Shown piece by piece: positions 21,858 through 29,643 of a DNA stretch of 29,643 nt. How positions within the stretch are numbered: position 1 is the first letter of the stretch; every line of letters begins with the position of its first letter. Both the position numbers and the translations under genes were made by a program. This DNA is from Aquificales bacterium (GTDB lineage Bacteria; Aquificota; Aquificia; Aquificales; QOAS01): contig JALVTI010000120.1 of NCBI GenBank assembly GCA_027035985.1, forward strand, positions 1-29,643. Direction: 5' to 3'. Below the pieces are notes generated by a model. That model was not told the origin of the DNA. It saw only the letters and a program-made list of their open reading frames with translations, and did no database searches.

Positions 21858-23522
21858 ATGACCAACGAATTTGAGAAGCTACTCGAACAGTATCTCGGTA
21901 AAGAGGAAGAGGTTCAATTTCACCGCGGTCAAATTGTGAAGGGAACCGTTGTCGCCGAGGACGACAAGAATTACTACGTCGATATCGGTTACAAAATAGA
22001 GGCTATTCTCCCCAAAGAAGAGGTTATGCAAGAGGGCAAAGAGCTAAAGACGGGCGATGAAGTTGAAGCCGTATTGGTAAGGATAACCAACAGAATGCAA
22101 CACCCTAGACTCTCGTTAAAACCCCTGAAACTGAAAAAACTCACCGAAGAGATAAAAGAGGCGGCGGGCACTGACAGAGTTTTTGAAACACAAGTAGAAA
22201 AGCTTCTAGAAAAGAATAACAGGAAGATAGGTTATCTCATTTCCATAGGCGGTATAAAGGCGCTCCTTCCCCTACAGGAGGCTAGCGGCGAGCTAAAGGC
22301 GGGAGATACCGTAAAGGTTGCCATTTTGGACGTAAAACAACGCGGAAAACAACTTAGAATCACCGCATCCCAAAAGAGATTGGAAGAAATCGAGAGGAAG
22401 AAGCTCATTGAAAAATACAAAAAGCAAATTAAAGAGGGTGACGTTGTCGAGGGTAAGGTTATAAAAATAGACCCCAACAAAGGTATAACCCTACAGGTTA
22501 AAAAGGCTTTGAGAGGCTTCATACCCCTCCAGGAATTGTCTTGGGGTAGGAATAGAAACCCCTACGATTACGCCGAGGTTGGCGAGAGACTGAAGGCTAA
22601 AGTTCTTGGATGGAGCAAAGATGACGCCTTCCTATATCTAAGCCTCAAACAGCTAAAACCCAATCCTTGGGAGAATATAGAGGAAAAATACAAGGTTGGA
22701 GAGAAATACCCCGCACGAGTGGTCGGTATGATAGATAAAGGGGTATTCGTCGAATTGGAAGAAGGGGTTGAGGCATACGTTCCCAAAACCGAAATAGCTT
22801 GGAATATAGTTCCCGAACATCCCAAGGAGTTGCTCGAAAAGGGTCAAAGAGTTGAGGTTGTTATCACCCGATTGGATAAGGAAAAGAAACGTATAGGTGC
22901 CTCTATTAAGAAAGCCCAACCCAAACCTTGGGAGGCTTACTACGACCAACATCCCGCAGGTTCCGTTGTTAAGGGTAAGGTTGTTGCCATCGAAGGCAAC
23001 AGGGTTATCGTTGAGTTGGCTCCCGGGGTTAAAGGTTTTGTTACCAAAGGAAACCTCAGCTGGTTCCCCGTTAAGAATATAGAGGATGTCGTTAAGGTCG
23101 GCGAGGAGAGGGAATTTAAGGTATTGGGTCTAAGCAGAAACCAAATAAGGTTGGGTATAAAACAGCTCGAACCCAACCCCTACGAGGAAATCAAAGAGAA
23201 ATACGGCGAAGGTGTAACCGTAAAACTACCTGTGGTGGAGGTGGTTAAGGGCGGATACGTTCTAAAGTTCGAAAACGGTGTTGAAGCGTTTATGCCCAAA
23301 CGCGAGGCTACCAAACGTTTAAAGCCCGGCGAAGAGGTTGAGGTGAGAATCGTAACCGTAGACCCCGAAAAGCAGAGGGTTGTGGTTTCCATGAGGGAGC
23401 AGGCGGAAGCCGAGGAGAGAAAAGTTTTCGAAGAATTTGTTTTCCAAAAGGCTACCGCAACCGAGGGAGCGGGCTTTACTCTCGCGGATATACTCAAGGC
23501 AAAACTGGGCGGTAACCAGTAA
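21858..23522 (+). CDS. rpsA: 30S ribosomal protein S1
   Basis: A 554-aa protein with six S1 (OB-fold) repeats, at about residues 18-95, 105-180, 190-275, 280-365, 370-450 and 453-535. Repeats 3-5 are the canonical kind (DVVEGKVIKIDPNKGITLQV, KGVFVELEEGVEAYVPKTEI, VVKGKVVAIEGNRVIVELAP), while 1, 2 and 6 diverge, as in E. coli S1. It recruits and unfolds mRNA on the 30S subunit, which matters where ribosome sites are weak, as for many genes here. The ribosome site GGGGGAAG precedes the ATG at 21858. It has its own promoter and a probable terminator and is flanked by a sharp drop in G+C downstream. Confidence 0.95.
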   Translation: MTNEFEKLLEQYLGKEEEVQFHRGQIVKGTVVAEDDKNYYVDIGYKIEAILPKEEVMQEGKELKTGDEVEAVLVRITNRMQHPRLSLKPLKLKKLTEEIKEAAGTDRVFETQVEKLLEKNNRKIGYLISIGGIKALLPLQEASGELKAGDTVKVAILDVKQRGKQLRITASQKRLEEIERKKLIEKYKKQIKEGDVVEGKVIKIDPNKGITLQVKKALRGFIPLQELSWGRNRNPYDYAEVGERLKAKVLGWSKDDAFLYLSLKQLKPNPWENIEEKYKVGEKYPARVVGMIDKGVFVELEEGVEAYVPKTEIAWNIVPEHPKELLEKGQRVEVVITRLDKEKKRIGASIKKAQPKPWEAYYDQHPAGSVVKGKVVAIEGNRVIVELAPGVKGFVTKGNLSWFPVKNIEDVVKVGEEREFKVLGLSRNQIRLGIKQLEPNPYEEIKEKYGEGVTVKLPVVEVVKGGYVLKFENGVEAFMPKREATKRLKPGEEVEVRIVTVDPEKQRVVVSMREQAEAEERKVFEEFVFQKATATEGAGFTLADILKAKLGGNQ

Positions 23523-23550
23523 TACTTCCCCCTTGGTTATTCTTTTTATA
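23512..23550 (+). terminator. Probable rho-independent terminator of rpsA
   Basis: GTAACCA (23512-23518), covering the last rpsA codons, pairs with TGGTTAT (23534-23540), a seven-pair stem including one G-T, followed by TCTTTTTATAT. The 15-base loop and modest G+C make it a weak hairpin, but its position between convergent genes fits. Confidence 0.45.
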
Positions 23551-24502
23551 TCGAAGATTCTTTCTTATATTTTCTCCAATCTTTAAAGACTATATAAATA
23601 AATAAAATACCACCTATACTTGCACCCAAATATTGTGAAAAAAAGCGCCAAAGAATAATAAAGAGTCCTAATAGTGAAGTGGGGACTATATCTTGAAAAA
23701 TGGCAATTCCTCCAAATTCCCCTACGCCACTGCCTCCTGGTGTAGGGCTTGAAAATATTGCATAAATTAAAGGGAGTTGTAATATATATATAGAAAAGAT
23801 GTCAAATTTGATATGAAAAGCCTTTAAGAGAACAGGGGCAAAACTTAAAAAAGTTAAATAAAGTAGAGTGGAAAAAAAGCAAGCTTTTAAGAAAAGTAAC
23901 TTTTTATGTTTCCAGAAGTAAATAATACTATAGCAGTAAAGCTTTAAGCTCCTTTTTATAGAGGGATTTTTATTAAAACGTTGAAACCATTTAAAAAATG
24001 GATAGGAAATTATTGAGAAAATAAAAAATATTAGTCCTATAAAAATTAATTTGTGTAATATCAAGGGATTTGATGCGGTATATAATATAAATAAGGGTAA
24101 AGCTATTAAGAAAAATGAAAAACCTGAAATAGTTTTAAAGATTATAGTCCCCCAAATTTTATGTTTTTTAATACCTAATCTTTTTAGCATATAAAAAATT
24201 ATTAGCTCTCCCCCGATATGAGCTGGTGTAACTGTAGCTCCAAAGGTTGCTATAAAAGAGGTTATATAGGCATATGAAGTAGAGTATTTAATACCGAAAC
24301 CTTCAGCTATGACCTTTAGTCGAAGCATATCAAATGTGTAATAAAGAAAGAATAAAAAAAAAGCTAATATTAAATACTTGTAGTCTATATTGGTAATATA
24401 GTTTAAATTGGCTGGTGAATATTTAATAGCTAATAATATAAAAGAAGTAATTACAAAGAGAAAAGTGGCTAAACTTCCCCAAAATAGAAATGCTAAGGGC
24501 AT
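23546..24502 (-). CDS. YbhN/UPF0104-family membrane protein (lysylphosphatidylglycerol synthase TM-like)
   Basis: A 318-aa protein with about eight hydrophobic helices and the family marks TFGATVTPAHIGGELIIFYML near residue 90 and SSPTPGGSGVGEFGG near residue 255. The family (UPF0104, the flippase-like half of MprF) is linked to lipid or glycolipid transport, but the exact substrate is not predictable. The PTPGGSGxGE motif is intact. It is the last gene of the AT-rich minus-strand block, 18 bases after fliF, so it is probably co-transcribed with flagellar genes although no flagellar role is known. No ribosome site before the ATG. Confidence 0.85.
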   Translation of the reverse strand: MPLAFLFWGSLATFLFVITSFILLAIKYSPANLNYITNIDYKYLILAFFLFFLYYTFDMLRLKVIAEGFGIKYSTSYAYITSFIATFGATVTPAHIGGELIIFYMLKRLGIKKHKIWGTIIFKTISGFSFFLIALPLFILYTASNPLILHKLIFIGLIFFIFSIISYPFFKWFQRFNKNPSIKRSLKLYCYSIIYFWKHKKLLFLKACFFSTLLYLTFLSFAPVLLKAFHIKFDIFSIYILQLPLIYAIFSSPTPGGSGVGEFGGIAIFQDIVPTSLLGLFIILWRFFSQYLGASIGGILFIYIVFKDWRKYKKESSI

Positions 24503-24520
24503 AATTTATACTTAATATCA

Positions 24521-26035
24521 CTAATCATTAGTTTTCAACCACTTTAATAATAATTTTTTATACAGGTCTGGATTTTCTTTAGCCAATCTAGAAAGTTTTT
24601 TCACTAAAGATTCTTCGGCTTTCTCTGGAATAACTGCTGCTCCTGTAGGAGCACCTGCTAAGTTTCCATAGACTTCTAAAGAACTTTCTTGTTTTGGTTT
24701 CTTTCTACGAAGTAGGAAAACTATTAATCCTAATCCTAATAGGGATACTAATAAAATTGATATGCCATATAACCATAAGTTGTTATATTGCTTTTCTTTT
24801 CCGTTAAAGAATTTTTGTAGTTCCTCTTTACCTTTAAAAGGTAAAACCACTACTGAAACAGAATCTCCTCTAGCGGGATTTAGACCAAGGGAACTTATTA
24901 AAAATTTTTTTATTTGTTGAGGATTAATACCTTTAATATTAGAATTTAAAATAACTCCTACAGAGATTCTTTTAATAGAAACAGTGGGATCATCTATAAG
25001 TTTTTGAATATATGAAACTTCATAATTAGTTATACTTTTTTTGGAAACTTCAATAGTTTTGGCTTGGGTTAATTTACCTTTAGCAGGTGGAATATTTGAT
25101 TCGGTTCCGGGAACCCCCATAGGTTGAATAGTTCTTTTTTGCTTTTTCTCCTTTTGTTGACTAACGATAGCGGTTTTATCGGGATTTACTTCATAAATCT
25201 TTTCTTGTTTTTTTGCAAAATCTAAAAATAGCGTAACCTTTACTTTGGCATTTCCCAAACCAACTACACTGGATAAAATATTTTCTATTTCTCTTTGTAA
25301 TTTTTCCTCATATTTAAGCTTAAGTTTTAGTTGGCTCGTGGCAAGACCTAAAGTGCTATCGGCTTCATCTATTAAAGAAGTTAAATCCCTTCCGTATTGA
25401 TCTACAATAACTACGTTTTGAGGTTTTAAACCAACAACTGAAGCTACAACTAAGTCACGGATGGCTTTTATTTGTTCTGGAGTTAAATCTGCTCCTGGTT
25501 TGAGTTTTAAAAGAACAGATGCTCGTGGTTCTTCGTCTGGTCTAGCAAATATAGATTGACGAGGTAATGCTATATTAACTTTTACATCCTCAACGGCATT
25601 TATTGCTTTTATAGTTTTTTCTAGCTCGCCTTCTAAAGCTCTAAGGTAATTTACTTGTTCTACAAAATCTGACACAGTAAAAGGTTGTTTATCAAAAATT
25701 TCAAAACCTATTTTGTGTTCTGGAGATATAATACCTTGCTCTGTTAAGTAGATTCTCAATTTATTTACTTTATCTTCAGGTATATAGACAACGCCATTTT
25801 TGTAGTCAATTTTATAATTAATACCCAGTTTACTTAATGTATATTCAACCTTTTGTAGTGTTGAGGGGTCTAAATTTGAAAAAAGAATACTGTAATGAGG
25901 TGTAAATATATATATTGCTATTAATAATAGAGTTGTTAAGAGTATAGGAGACCCTATTACTGCTATTTTTTGCCAAAAGTTTAAAGAATTAAACCATGTT
26001 AAAAATTTATTCCACCATTCTTTAAACTTTTCCAT
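24521..26035 (-). CDS. fliF: Flagellar M-ring protein FliF
   Basis: A 504-aa FliF. An N-terminal membrane helix (about residues 25-45) is followed by YSILFSNLDPSTLQKVEYTL, the YscJ-like ring-building domain (FTVSDFVEQVNYLRALEGEL, VNIALPRQSIF, ASVLLKLKPGADLTPEQ), a variable Lys/Gln-rich middle with TKTIEVSKK-like sequence (here AKTIEVSKKSITNYEVS), a second membrane helix (LWLYGISILLVSLLGLGLIVF) and a C-terminal tail that binds FliG. FliF forms the MS ring on which the export gate and rotor assemble. It follows fliE by 12 bases without a clear ribosome site. Composition is strongly A+T-biased, with many Lys, Asn and Ile. Confidence 0.95.
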   Translation of the reverse strand: MEKFKEWWNKFLTWFNSLNFWQKIAVIGSPILLTTLLLIAIYIFTPHYSILFSNLDPSTLQKVEYTLSKLGINYKIDYKNGVVYIPEDKVNKLRIYLTEQGIISPEHKIGFEIFDKQPFTVSDFVEQVNYLRALEGELEKTIKAINAVEDVKVNIALPRQSIFARPDEEPRASVLLKLKPGADLTPEQIKAIRDLVVASVVGLKPQNVVIVDQYGRDLTSLIDEADSTLGLATSQLKLKLKYEEKLQREIENILSSVVGLGNAKVKVTLFLDFAKKQEKIYEVNPDKTAIVSQQKEKKQKRTIQPMGVPGTESNIPPAKGKLTQAKTIEVSKKSITNYEVSYIQKLIDDPTVSIKRISVGVILNSNIKGINPQQIKKFLISSLGLNPARGDSVSVVVLPFKGKEELQKFFNGKEKQYNNLWLYGISILLVSLLGLGLIVFLLRRKKPKQESSLEVYGNLAGAPTGAAVIPEKAEESLVKKLSRLAKENPDLYKKLLLKWLKTND

Positions 26036-26047
26036 AGTCTAAACTGT

Positions 26048-26320
26048 TTATATTCTCATATTCATTATTTCATTGTAAGCCTTCAAGACCTCATCTCGTA
26101 ATCTAGTTAGTAATTCTAAGGATATTTTAGCTTTCTGAGATTGAACCAAAACTTCATAAATAGGAATATTTTCATTTTTTAAAAATTCCTTTTTTAAATT
26201 TTCAGACTTTTTAAATTCTTTATCTACTGAGAGAAGAAAATTTTTAAAATCTTCTATAAAGTTTGCTTTTGAAGATTTTTCAGTGGAATTATAGATGGTA
26301 AAAAAATTTTCTATTTTCAT
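26048..26320 (-). CDS. fliE: Flagellar hook-basal body protein FliE
   Basis: A 90-aa FliE. The C-terminal signature QSQKAKISLELLTRLRDEVL followed by KAYNEIMNMRI is diagnostic; FliE is the adaptor between the MS ring and the proximal rod and export gate. The frame is open upstream to an ATG at 26330-26332, but GGAGGT spans that region and lies five bases before the ATG at 26318-26320, so the latter is the start. The flgC stop (TAA, 26323-26325) sits between ribosome site and start, giving tight coupling in the order flgB-flgC-fliE-fliF. Confidence 0.93.
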   Translation of the reverse strand: MKIENFFTIYNSTEKSSKANFIEDFKNFLLSVDKEFKKSENLKKEFLKNENIPIYEVLVQSQKAKISLELLTRLRDEVLKAYNEIMNMRI

Positions 26321-26322
26321 TT

Positions 26323-26730
26323 TTACCTCCATATTTCTAAAGTTTTAAGAATTAAATCTCTATTTAAATTAAAAACATTTAAATTGGCTTGGTATACTCT
26401 ACTGGCAGTAATTAAATCTGCCATTTCTTTTGCTAAAGAAATATTAGGTTTTTCAACGTAACCATCTTTATCTGCTAAAGGGTTAGAAGGGTCGTAAAAT
26501 TTTTTTACCGGATAGGAGGAAGTAATTATTTTTTCAACTTTTACAGGAGCGTAGCCGGTTTTAAAAGTATCTTCAGTTATTAAGGCTTTAAATACAGGTT
26601 CCAATCTTTGGAAAGGTTTTCCATTTTTTTTATAAGATTCAATATTTGCTATATTGGAAGCAATAGTATTTAATCTAATCCTTTCTGCTTTTAGTCCAGA
26701 AAGAGAAATATCAAGAGTTTTAAAATCCAT
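26323..26730 (-). CDS. flgC: Flagellar proximal rod protein FlgC
   Basis: A 135-aa rod protein with the N-terminal rod signature LKAERIRLNTIASNIANIES and the FlgC-type C terminus (VEKPNISLAKEMADLITASR, YQANLNVFN). A central segment FYDPSNPLADKDGYV is typical of FlgC. The protein is exported through the flagellar type III apparatus without a cleaved signal and builds the proximal rod with FlgB and FlgF. It lies two bases after flgB; its stop codon overlaps the fliE ribosome site. Confidence 0.95.
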   Translation of the reverse strand: MDFKTLDISLSGLKAERIRLNTIASNIANIESYKKNGKPFQRLEPVFKALITEDTFKTGYAPVKVEKIITSSYPVKKFYDPSNPLADKDGYVEKPNISLAKEMADLITASRVYQANLNVFNLNRDLILKTLEIWR

Positions 26731-26732
26731 AA

Positions 26733-27116
26733 TTATTGTCCCCCGCTTTTAATAATCAATTCTAAAGCATTAAACTTTCCATTTATAAATTTCAAAGTTG
26801 ATTCATATTTTAAAGCTACTTTCTCCAACTGGGCTAATTCTTCTTCTACATTTACATTATTTTTATCCTCACCTATTAAGCTGTTATTTTCTTGAAGAAT
26901 TTGATAAGAAAAAGGAGTGGAAGACTGGTTGGAAATATGGTGCGGATTGGTTTTTTTAAGAGGTAGTTCATTATCAATTTGAATTAATTCTACTTTTAGT
27001 TTCTTGTAAAAAGGAGTTTCTGCATTTGCTATGTTACTTGCTATAACTCTATCTTTTGCACGTAGGTAATTTAAAAAGCTAAGGTAAAGATTTAAACCAT
27101 TAAAAAGAAAATTCAT
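26733..27116 (-). CDS. flgB: Flagellar proximal rod protein FlgB
   Basis: A 127-aa rod protein: the N-terminal motif LRAKDRVIASNIANAETPFY and the C-terminal EEELAQLEKVALKYESTL...LEL fit FlgB. The ATG at 27114-27116 is chosen because GGAGG lies seven bases upstream; the frame is open 14 codons further but that part is the end of the preceding gene in another frame. Its start overlaps the stop of the TPR protein (ATGA), implying coupled translation. Confidence 0.92.
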   Translation of the reverse strand: MNFLFNGLNLYLSFLNYLRAKDRVIASNIANAETPFYKKLKVELIQIDNELPLKKTNPHHISNQSSTPFSYQILQENNSLIGEDKNNVNVEEELAQLEKVALKYESTLKFINGKFNALELIIKSGGQ

Positions 27117-28912
27117 CTTTGCGCCTCCGTAAAGAAGTATTTTAAAAATTTTTGCCAATGTTTATCTACAGGTAATTTAGATATATTTACAACCTTAAAA
27201 TTTGCAAGTCGCAATGATATCCATTTTTTGAGACCATTTAGATTATGGGAATTCCTTAATAAGTTTAAGATAATTTTATAAAATTTTATAGCCTTGTCTT
27301 TATAACCCTCCACATCATAATGGAAAGCCAAATAATAAGCACTGAATAATTTTTCCCATTTCCAGGTATTTGTGGTTAGGCTTTTAGTTAAAAAATCTTC
27401 CCAATAAAGTGAAACCAAATCCCAACGATTATTGAGTAAATATCCCCAACCTAACCAAAATAAAGCTTCTATTTTTAACCGTTTTTCTAAACCGGAAAAA
27501 TAGGATTCCAATAAATAGGGTTTTCCTTTATAAGCTTCAATAACTCCTATAAGAAAAATTTTATAGGGATTGTGGATACGAATTTCTTTAGCTAATTTTT
27601 CAGCTTTTTCCCATTCCCCCTGTAGAAAATAATATTTTGCTAAAGCTAATAAACCATATTGTCCAAAGAAGTGAATAAATAAAGATTTATTTAAAACGTA
27701 TAACTTATAAAGTTTTTTGAGTTCTTCTAAGGAAGAATTAAGAACTATTTGTGGATTAATTTTGATATCTTTTACTTCGGATGGATATAACAATTTCCAG
27801 GCTTCTATAAAATCGGGATATAAAACACCTTTTTGCAAGAAAAGACTTAAAAAATAGGCAAAAGCTTTTTCTCCTCTATCTTTATTGAGATTTAGCCATA
27901 AAATTTTAGCAACTAAAAAATTATAGGAGTTTTTCCAATAAAAGTATTGAAAAAATTTGCCAAGTTTTGGAATTAAAAGAGTAGCTTCTTGAAGATAAGG
28001 ATTTTCTTCTAAACCTCCAAATTTTACTAAGCCTAAGTAATAACTATTTGCTTCTTGGTAAGAACCTATTTTTGCCGAAACCTGAAACAATCTATAAAGA
28101 GTGTTCTCTTTATAAATAGGATGTTTTACTTTTTGTAAAGCTAATTTATAAAAATAATAAGCTTCTTTATATTTTTTCAAACCTTCTAAAGCTTTTCCCA
28201 TAAAGTAATCGGCTTGTCCATCTGTTATAAAGGCTTTATCTAGATTAAAGGATTTTTGAAAATATCTATAGGCTTCTTTGTAATTCTTAGTAAGGAGATT
28301 GTAAAAACCTACTTCAAATTCATATAAAGCTTTTTCAAAAGGATTTAGTTTATTAACATTTACTCTTTTTAGAAGAAGTTTTATTATAGAGTAATCTAAA
28401 TAAGGTCTTAATTCGTCGTAATAAGCCATTTCTGTTGCAAAAATAATTTCTAGCAAGCGTTTTTGAGTAGTTTTTTTTCTATAAGCTAGAATGTAAAAAA
28501 TAACAGCTCTTCTATATTGAAATAATAAGGTATAAAGTCTTCCAAGATATTCAAAATAGTAATCTGTAAAAACCGGTTGGGTTTTAAAAAAAGCCCAATA
28601 AAGATTTAATCCGGAAATATCTTCTAGAATTTTATTAAACTGACCTTTCTGATAATTTAAAAATCCATCCGCTAACCAATAAATAAGAAAGGCTGCCTCC
28701 TTATTTTTTGGATTTTTTGCAGTTTTATATATTTTTTCTGCTAATGTTTTTGCACCTATAAAGTCCTTTATATCTATTTGATATTCCAATTTCTGTAAAA
28801 TTTTAAAAGCTGTAGAATTCTCTATAGAGAAACTAAAGGTAAAAATTAAAAGAAGTGTACACTTCATTAATATTAGATGTGGTCTTTTCAAGAGTGGTTT
28901 TACTGGAATCAT
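27113..28912 (-). CDS. Exported TPR-repeat protein in the flagellar cluster
   Basis: About 599 aa. The N terminus has basic residues (KPLLKRPH) and a hydrophobic stretch (TLLLIFTFSFSI), a likely signal peptide or anchor, so the protein is probably periplasmic or membrane-attached. The rest is rich in Tyr, Leu and Lys with tetratricopeptide-like helical pairs, clearest at NYKEAYRYFQKSFNLDKAF and KKYKEAYYFYKLALQK (about residues 215-270). The ATG at 28910-28912 has a good ribosome site (GGGGAG, six bases away), although it lies 80 bases inside the fliK-like gene. Its stop overlaps flgB. Location between fliK and flgB suggests an assembly or motor-associated scaffold, but I know no homologue in standard flagellar operons. 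Confidence 0.75.
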   Translation of the reverse strand: MIPVKPLLKRPHLILMKCTLLLIFTFSFSIENSTAFKILQKLEYQIDIKDFIGAKTLAEKIYKTAKNPKNKEAAFLIYWLADGFLNYQKGQFNKILEDISGLNLYWAFFKTQPVFTDYYFEYLGRLYTLLFQYRRAVIFYILAYRKKTTQKRLLEIIFATEMAYYDELRPYLDYSIIKLLLKRVNVNKLNPFEKALYEFEVGFYNLLTKNYKEAYRYFQKSFNLDKAFITDGQADYFMGKALEGLKKYKEAYYFYKLALQKVKHPIYKENTLYRLFQVSAKIGSYQEANSYYLGLVKFGGLEENPYLQEATLLIPKLGKFFQYFYWKNSYNFLVAKILWLNLNKDRGEKAFAYFLSLFLQKGVLYPDFIEAWKLLYPSEVKDIKINPQIVLNSSLEELKKLYKLYVLNKSLFIHFFGQYGLLALAKYYFLQGEWEKAEKLAKEIRIHNPYKIFLIGVIEAYKGKPYLLESYFSGLEKRLKIEALFWLGWGYLLNNRWDLVSLYWEDFLTKSLTTNTWKWEKLFSAYYLAFHYDVEGYKDKAIKFYKIILNLLRNSHNLNGLKKWISLRLANFKVVNISKLPVDKHWQKFLKYFFTEAQR

Positions 28913-29643
28913 ATTTTTCTCCCCTTTGGTTATTTTGATTTTTATTATTTGAGGGAATTAGTTTTACAACAGTGGTATTGAAACCTAAATTAGTAATCTC
29001 TTGACTAAGACTTGGAAGATTTTGTAATAATTTGGGAAAATTTTGAAGGTTAGTAAATATTTTAGCATAAAAATTATCTTTTATCATTCGTATATGTAAA
29101 ATGGTTTCTTCATCCAAAGGTAATTTTAGGGAAAAAACTTTTGTATAATTTTGTAATTCGATATTTTTTATTATTTTTTTAGCTTTAAAGGATTTAATTG
29201 GGGAAGTCATTTCTTTTTTTTGAGTTAAAGGAAGAAAGGTTAAAATTTGAGAATTATTATTTGCTTCATATTTTTTATTCCATTTAGGTTTATCAGCATT
29301 TTTTAAAATTTCAGAAAAAAATCTATTTTTACTCTTAAAAGCTAGTTGCCTAAAAGTTTTTGAAGACTCTAATTGTTCTTTTTTGTTAATTGAAAGTTGA
29401 CGGTAGATTTTATCCTCTTGAGTAAATACGTTATAAGTTTTCATAAATTTAGAAGGAACATTTAAAGGATTTTTATTTAAATTAGTGAAGATTTTAATAT
29501 AAGTATTTTTGTTTGTAATAAATATATTGAATGGGATTGCATTTGAAAAATATAAATATGAAACTAAGTTTTTTTTGCGCCTTATAAGTCCAAATTTTGG
29601 ATTAATTAGATTTATTTTGTTAATTTTCCTTGTGGAAGGAAAT
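28833..29643 (-). CDS. fliK: FliK-like flagellar hook-length control protein, 5' end beyond window
   Basis: The frame is open from its stop at 28833 to the right edge of the window: beyond the ATG at 29442-29444 a further 66 codons contain no stop, in very AT-rich DNA where chance stops would be frequent, and that ATG has no ribosome site. The gene is therefore cut by the window. The visible part is Lys/Asn/Ser-rich and low in complexity, then has KVFSLKLPLDEETILHIRMI and LPSLSQEITNLGFNTTVVKL, matching the FliK C-terminal substrate-switch domain pattern (beta-rich segment followed by a long amphipathic helix). FliK measures hook length and switches export specificity. Assignment is by motif pattern and neighbours flgB, flgC, fliE and fliF. 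Confidence 0.6.
   Translation of the reverse strand, partial: FPSTRKINKINLINPKFGLIRRKKNLVSYLYFSNAIPFNIFITNKNTYIKIFTNLNKNPLNVPSKFMKTYNVFTQEDKIYRQLSINKKEQLESSKTFRQLAFKSKNRFFSEILKNADKPKWNKKYEANNNSQILTFLPLTQKKEMTSPIKSFKAKKIIKNIELQNYTKVFSLKLPLDEETILHIRMIKDNFYAKIFTNLQNFPKLLQNLPSLSQEITNLGFNTTVVKLIPSNNKNQNNQRGEKYDSSKTTLEKTTSNINEVYTSFNFYL

Overview
The window reads as part of a compact chromosome from a thermophilic, Gram-negative, motile bacterium, most likely of the Aquificota. The best pointers are a stand-alone leucyl-tRNA synthetase beta subunit carrying KMSKS (the split-LeuRS arrangement known from Aquifex), the archaeal-type 3-dehydroquinate synthase II, Lys/Glu-rich proteins, LpxI (so lipid A), cytochrome bd oxidase and flagellar genes. 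The genus cannot be fixed from sequence alone. Genes are tightly packed, with four convergent 3' overlaps and many start codons lacking a clear Shine-Dalgarno site.

Layout. 1-95: GC-rich, strongly self-complementary element, probably a structured RNA cut by the window edge. 334-3413: a PTPS/QueD-family gene with the PTPS-III (folate-type) ExxHGH motif, a small helical protein, hemW, a two-unit CRISPR-like repeat whose first copy forms the end of hemW, a GACGT octamer cluster, and the leuS beta subunit. 3403-4904: a PP2C phosphatase and Ser/Thr kinase pair on the minus strand. 5035-11808: a long plus-strand expression block: unknown helical gene, infC (apparently CTG start), rpmI, a 59-aa membrane protein, an L7Ae/YlxQ-like gene running out of frame into infB, infB, secD and lpxI. 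11786-12274: purE on the minus strand.

12338-15889: a 36-aa membrane peptide behind a strong promoter, facing the minus-strand operon cydA-cydB-cydX plus a 92-aa membrane protein, with a perfect palindrome just upstream of the cydA promoter. 16060-16266: tRNA-Lys(TTT) and tRNA-Glu(TTC), the latter with its own consensus promoter. 16303-18293: polysaccharide deacetylase and a UDP-glucuronate epimerase-like protein (surface glycans). 18317-21777: DHQ synthase II, an orphan Opp/Dpp-type ATPase and a voltage-sensor-type K+ channel with an RCK domain. 21755-23540: rpsA with promoter and probable terminator.

From about 23.5 kb to the right edge the DNA becomes clearly more AT-rich and codes on the minus strand for a flagellar cluster: fliK-like (open through the edge, so truncated by the window), a secreted TPR protein, flgB, flgC, fliE, fliF and a YbhN-like membrane protein. 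No transposase, integrase or cas gene is visible.
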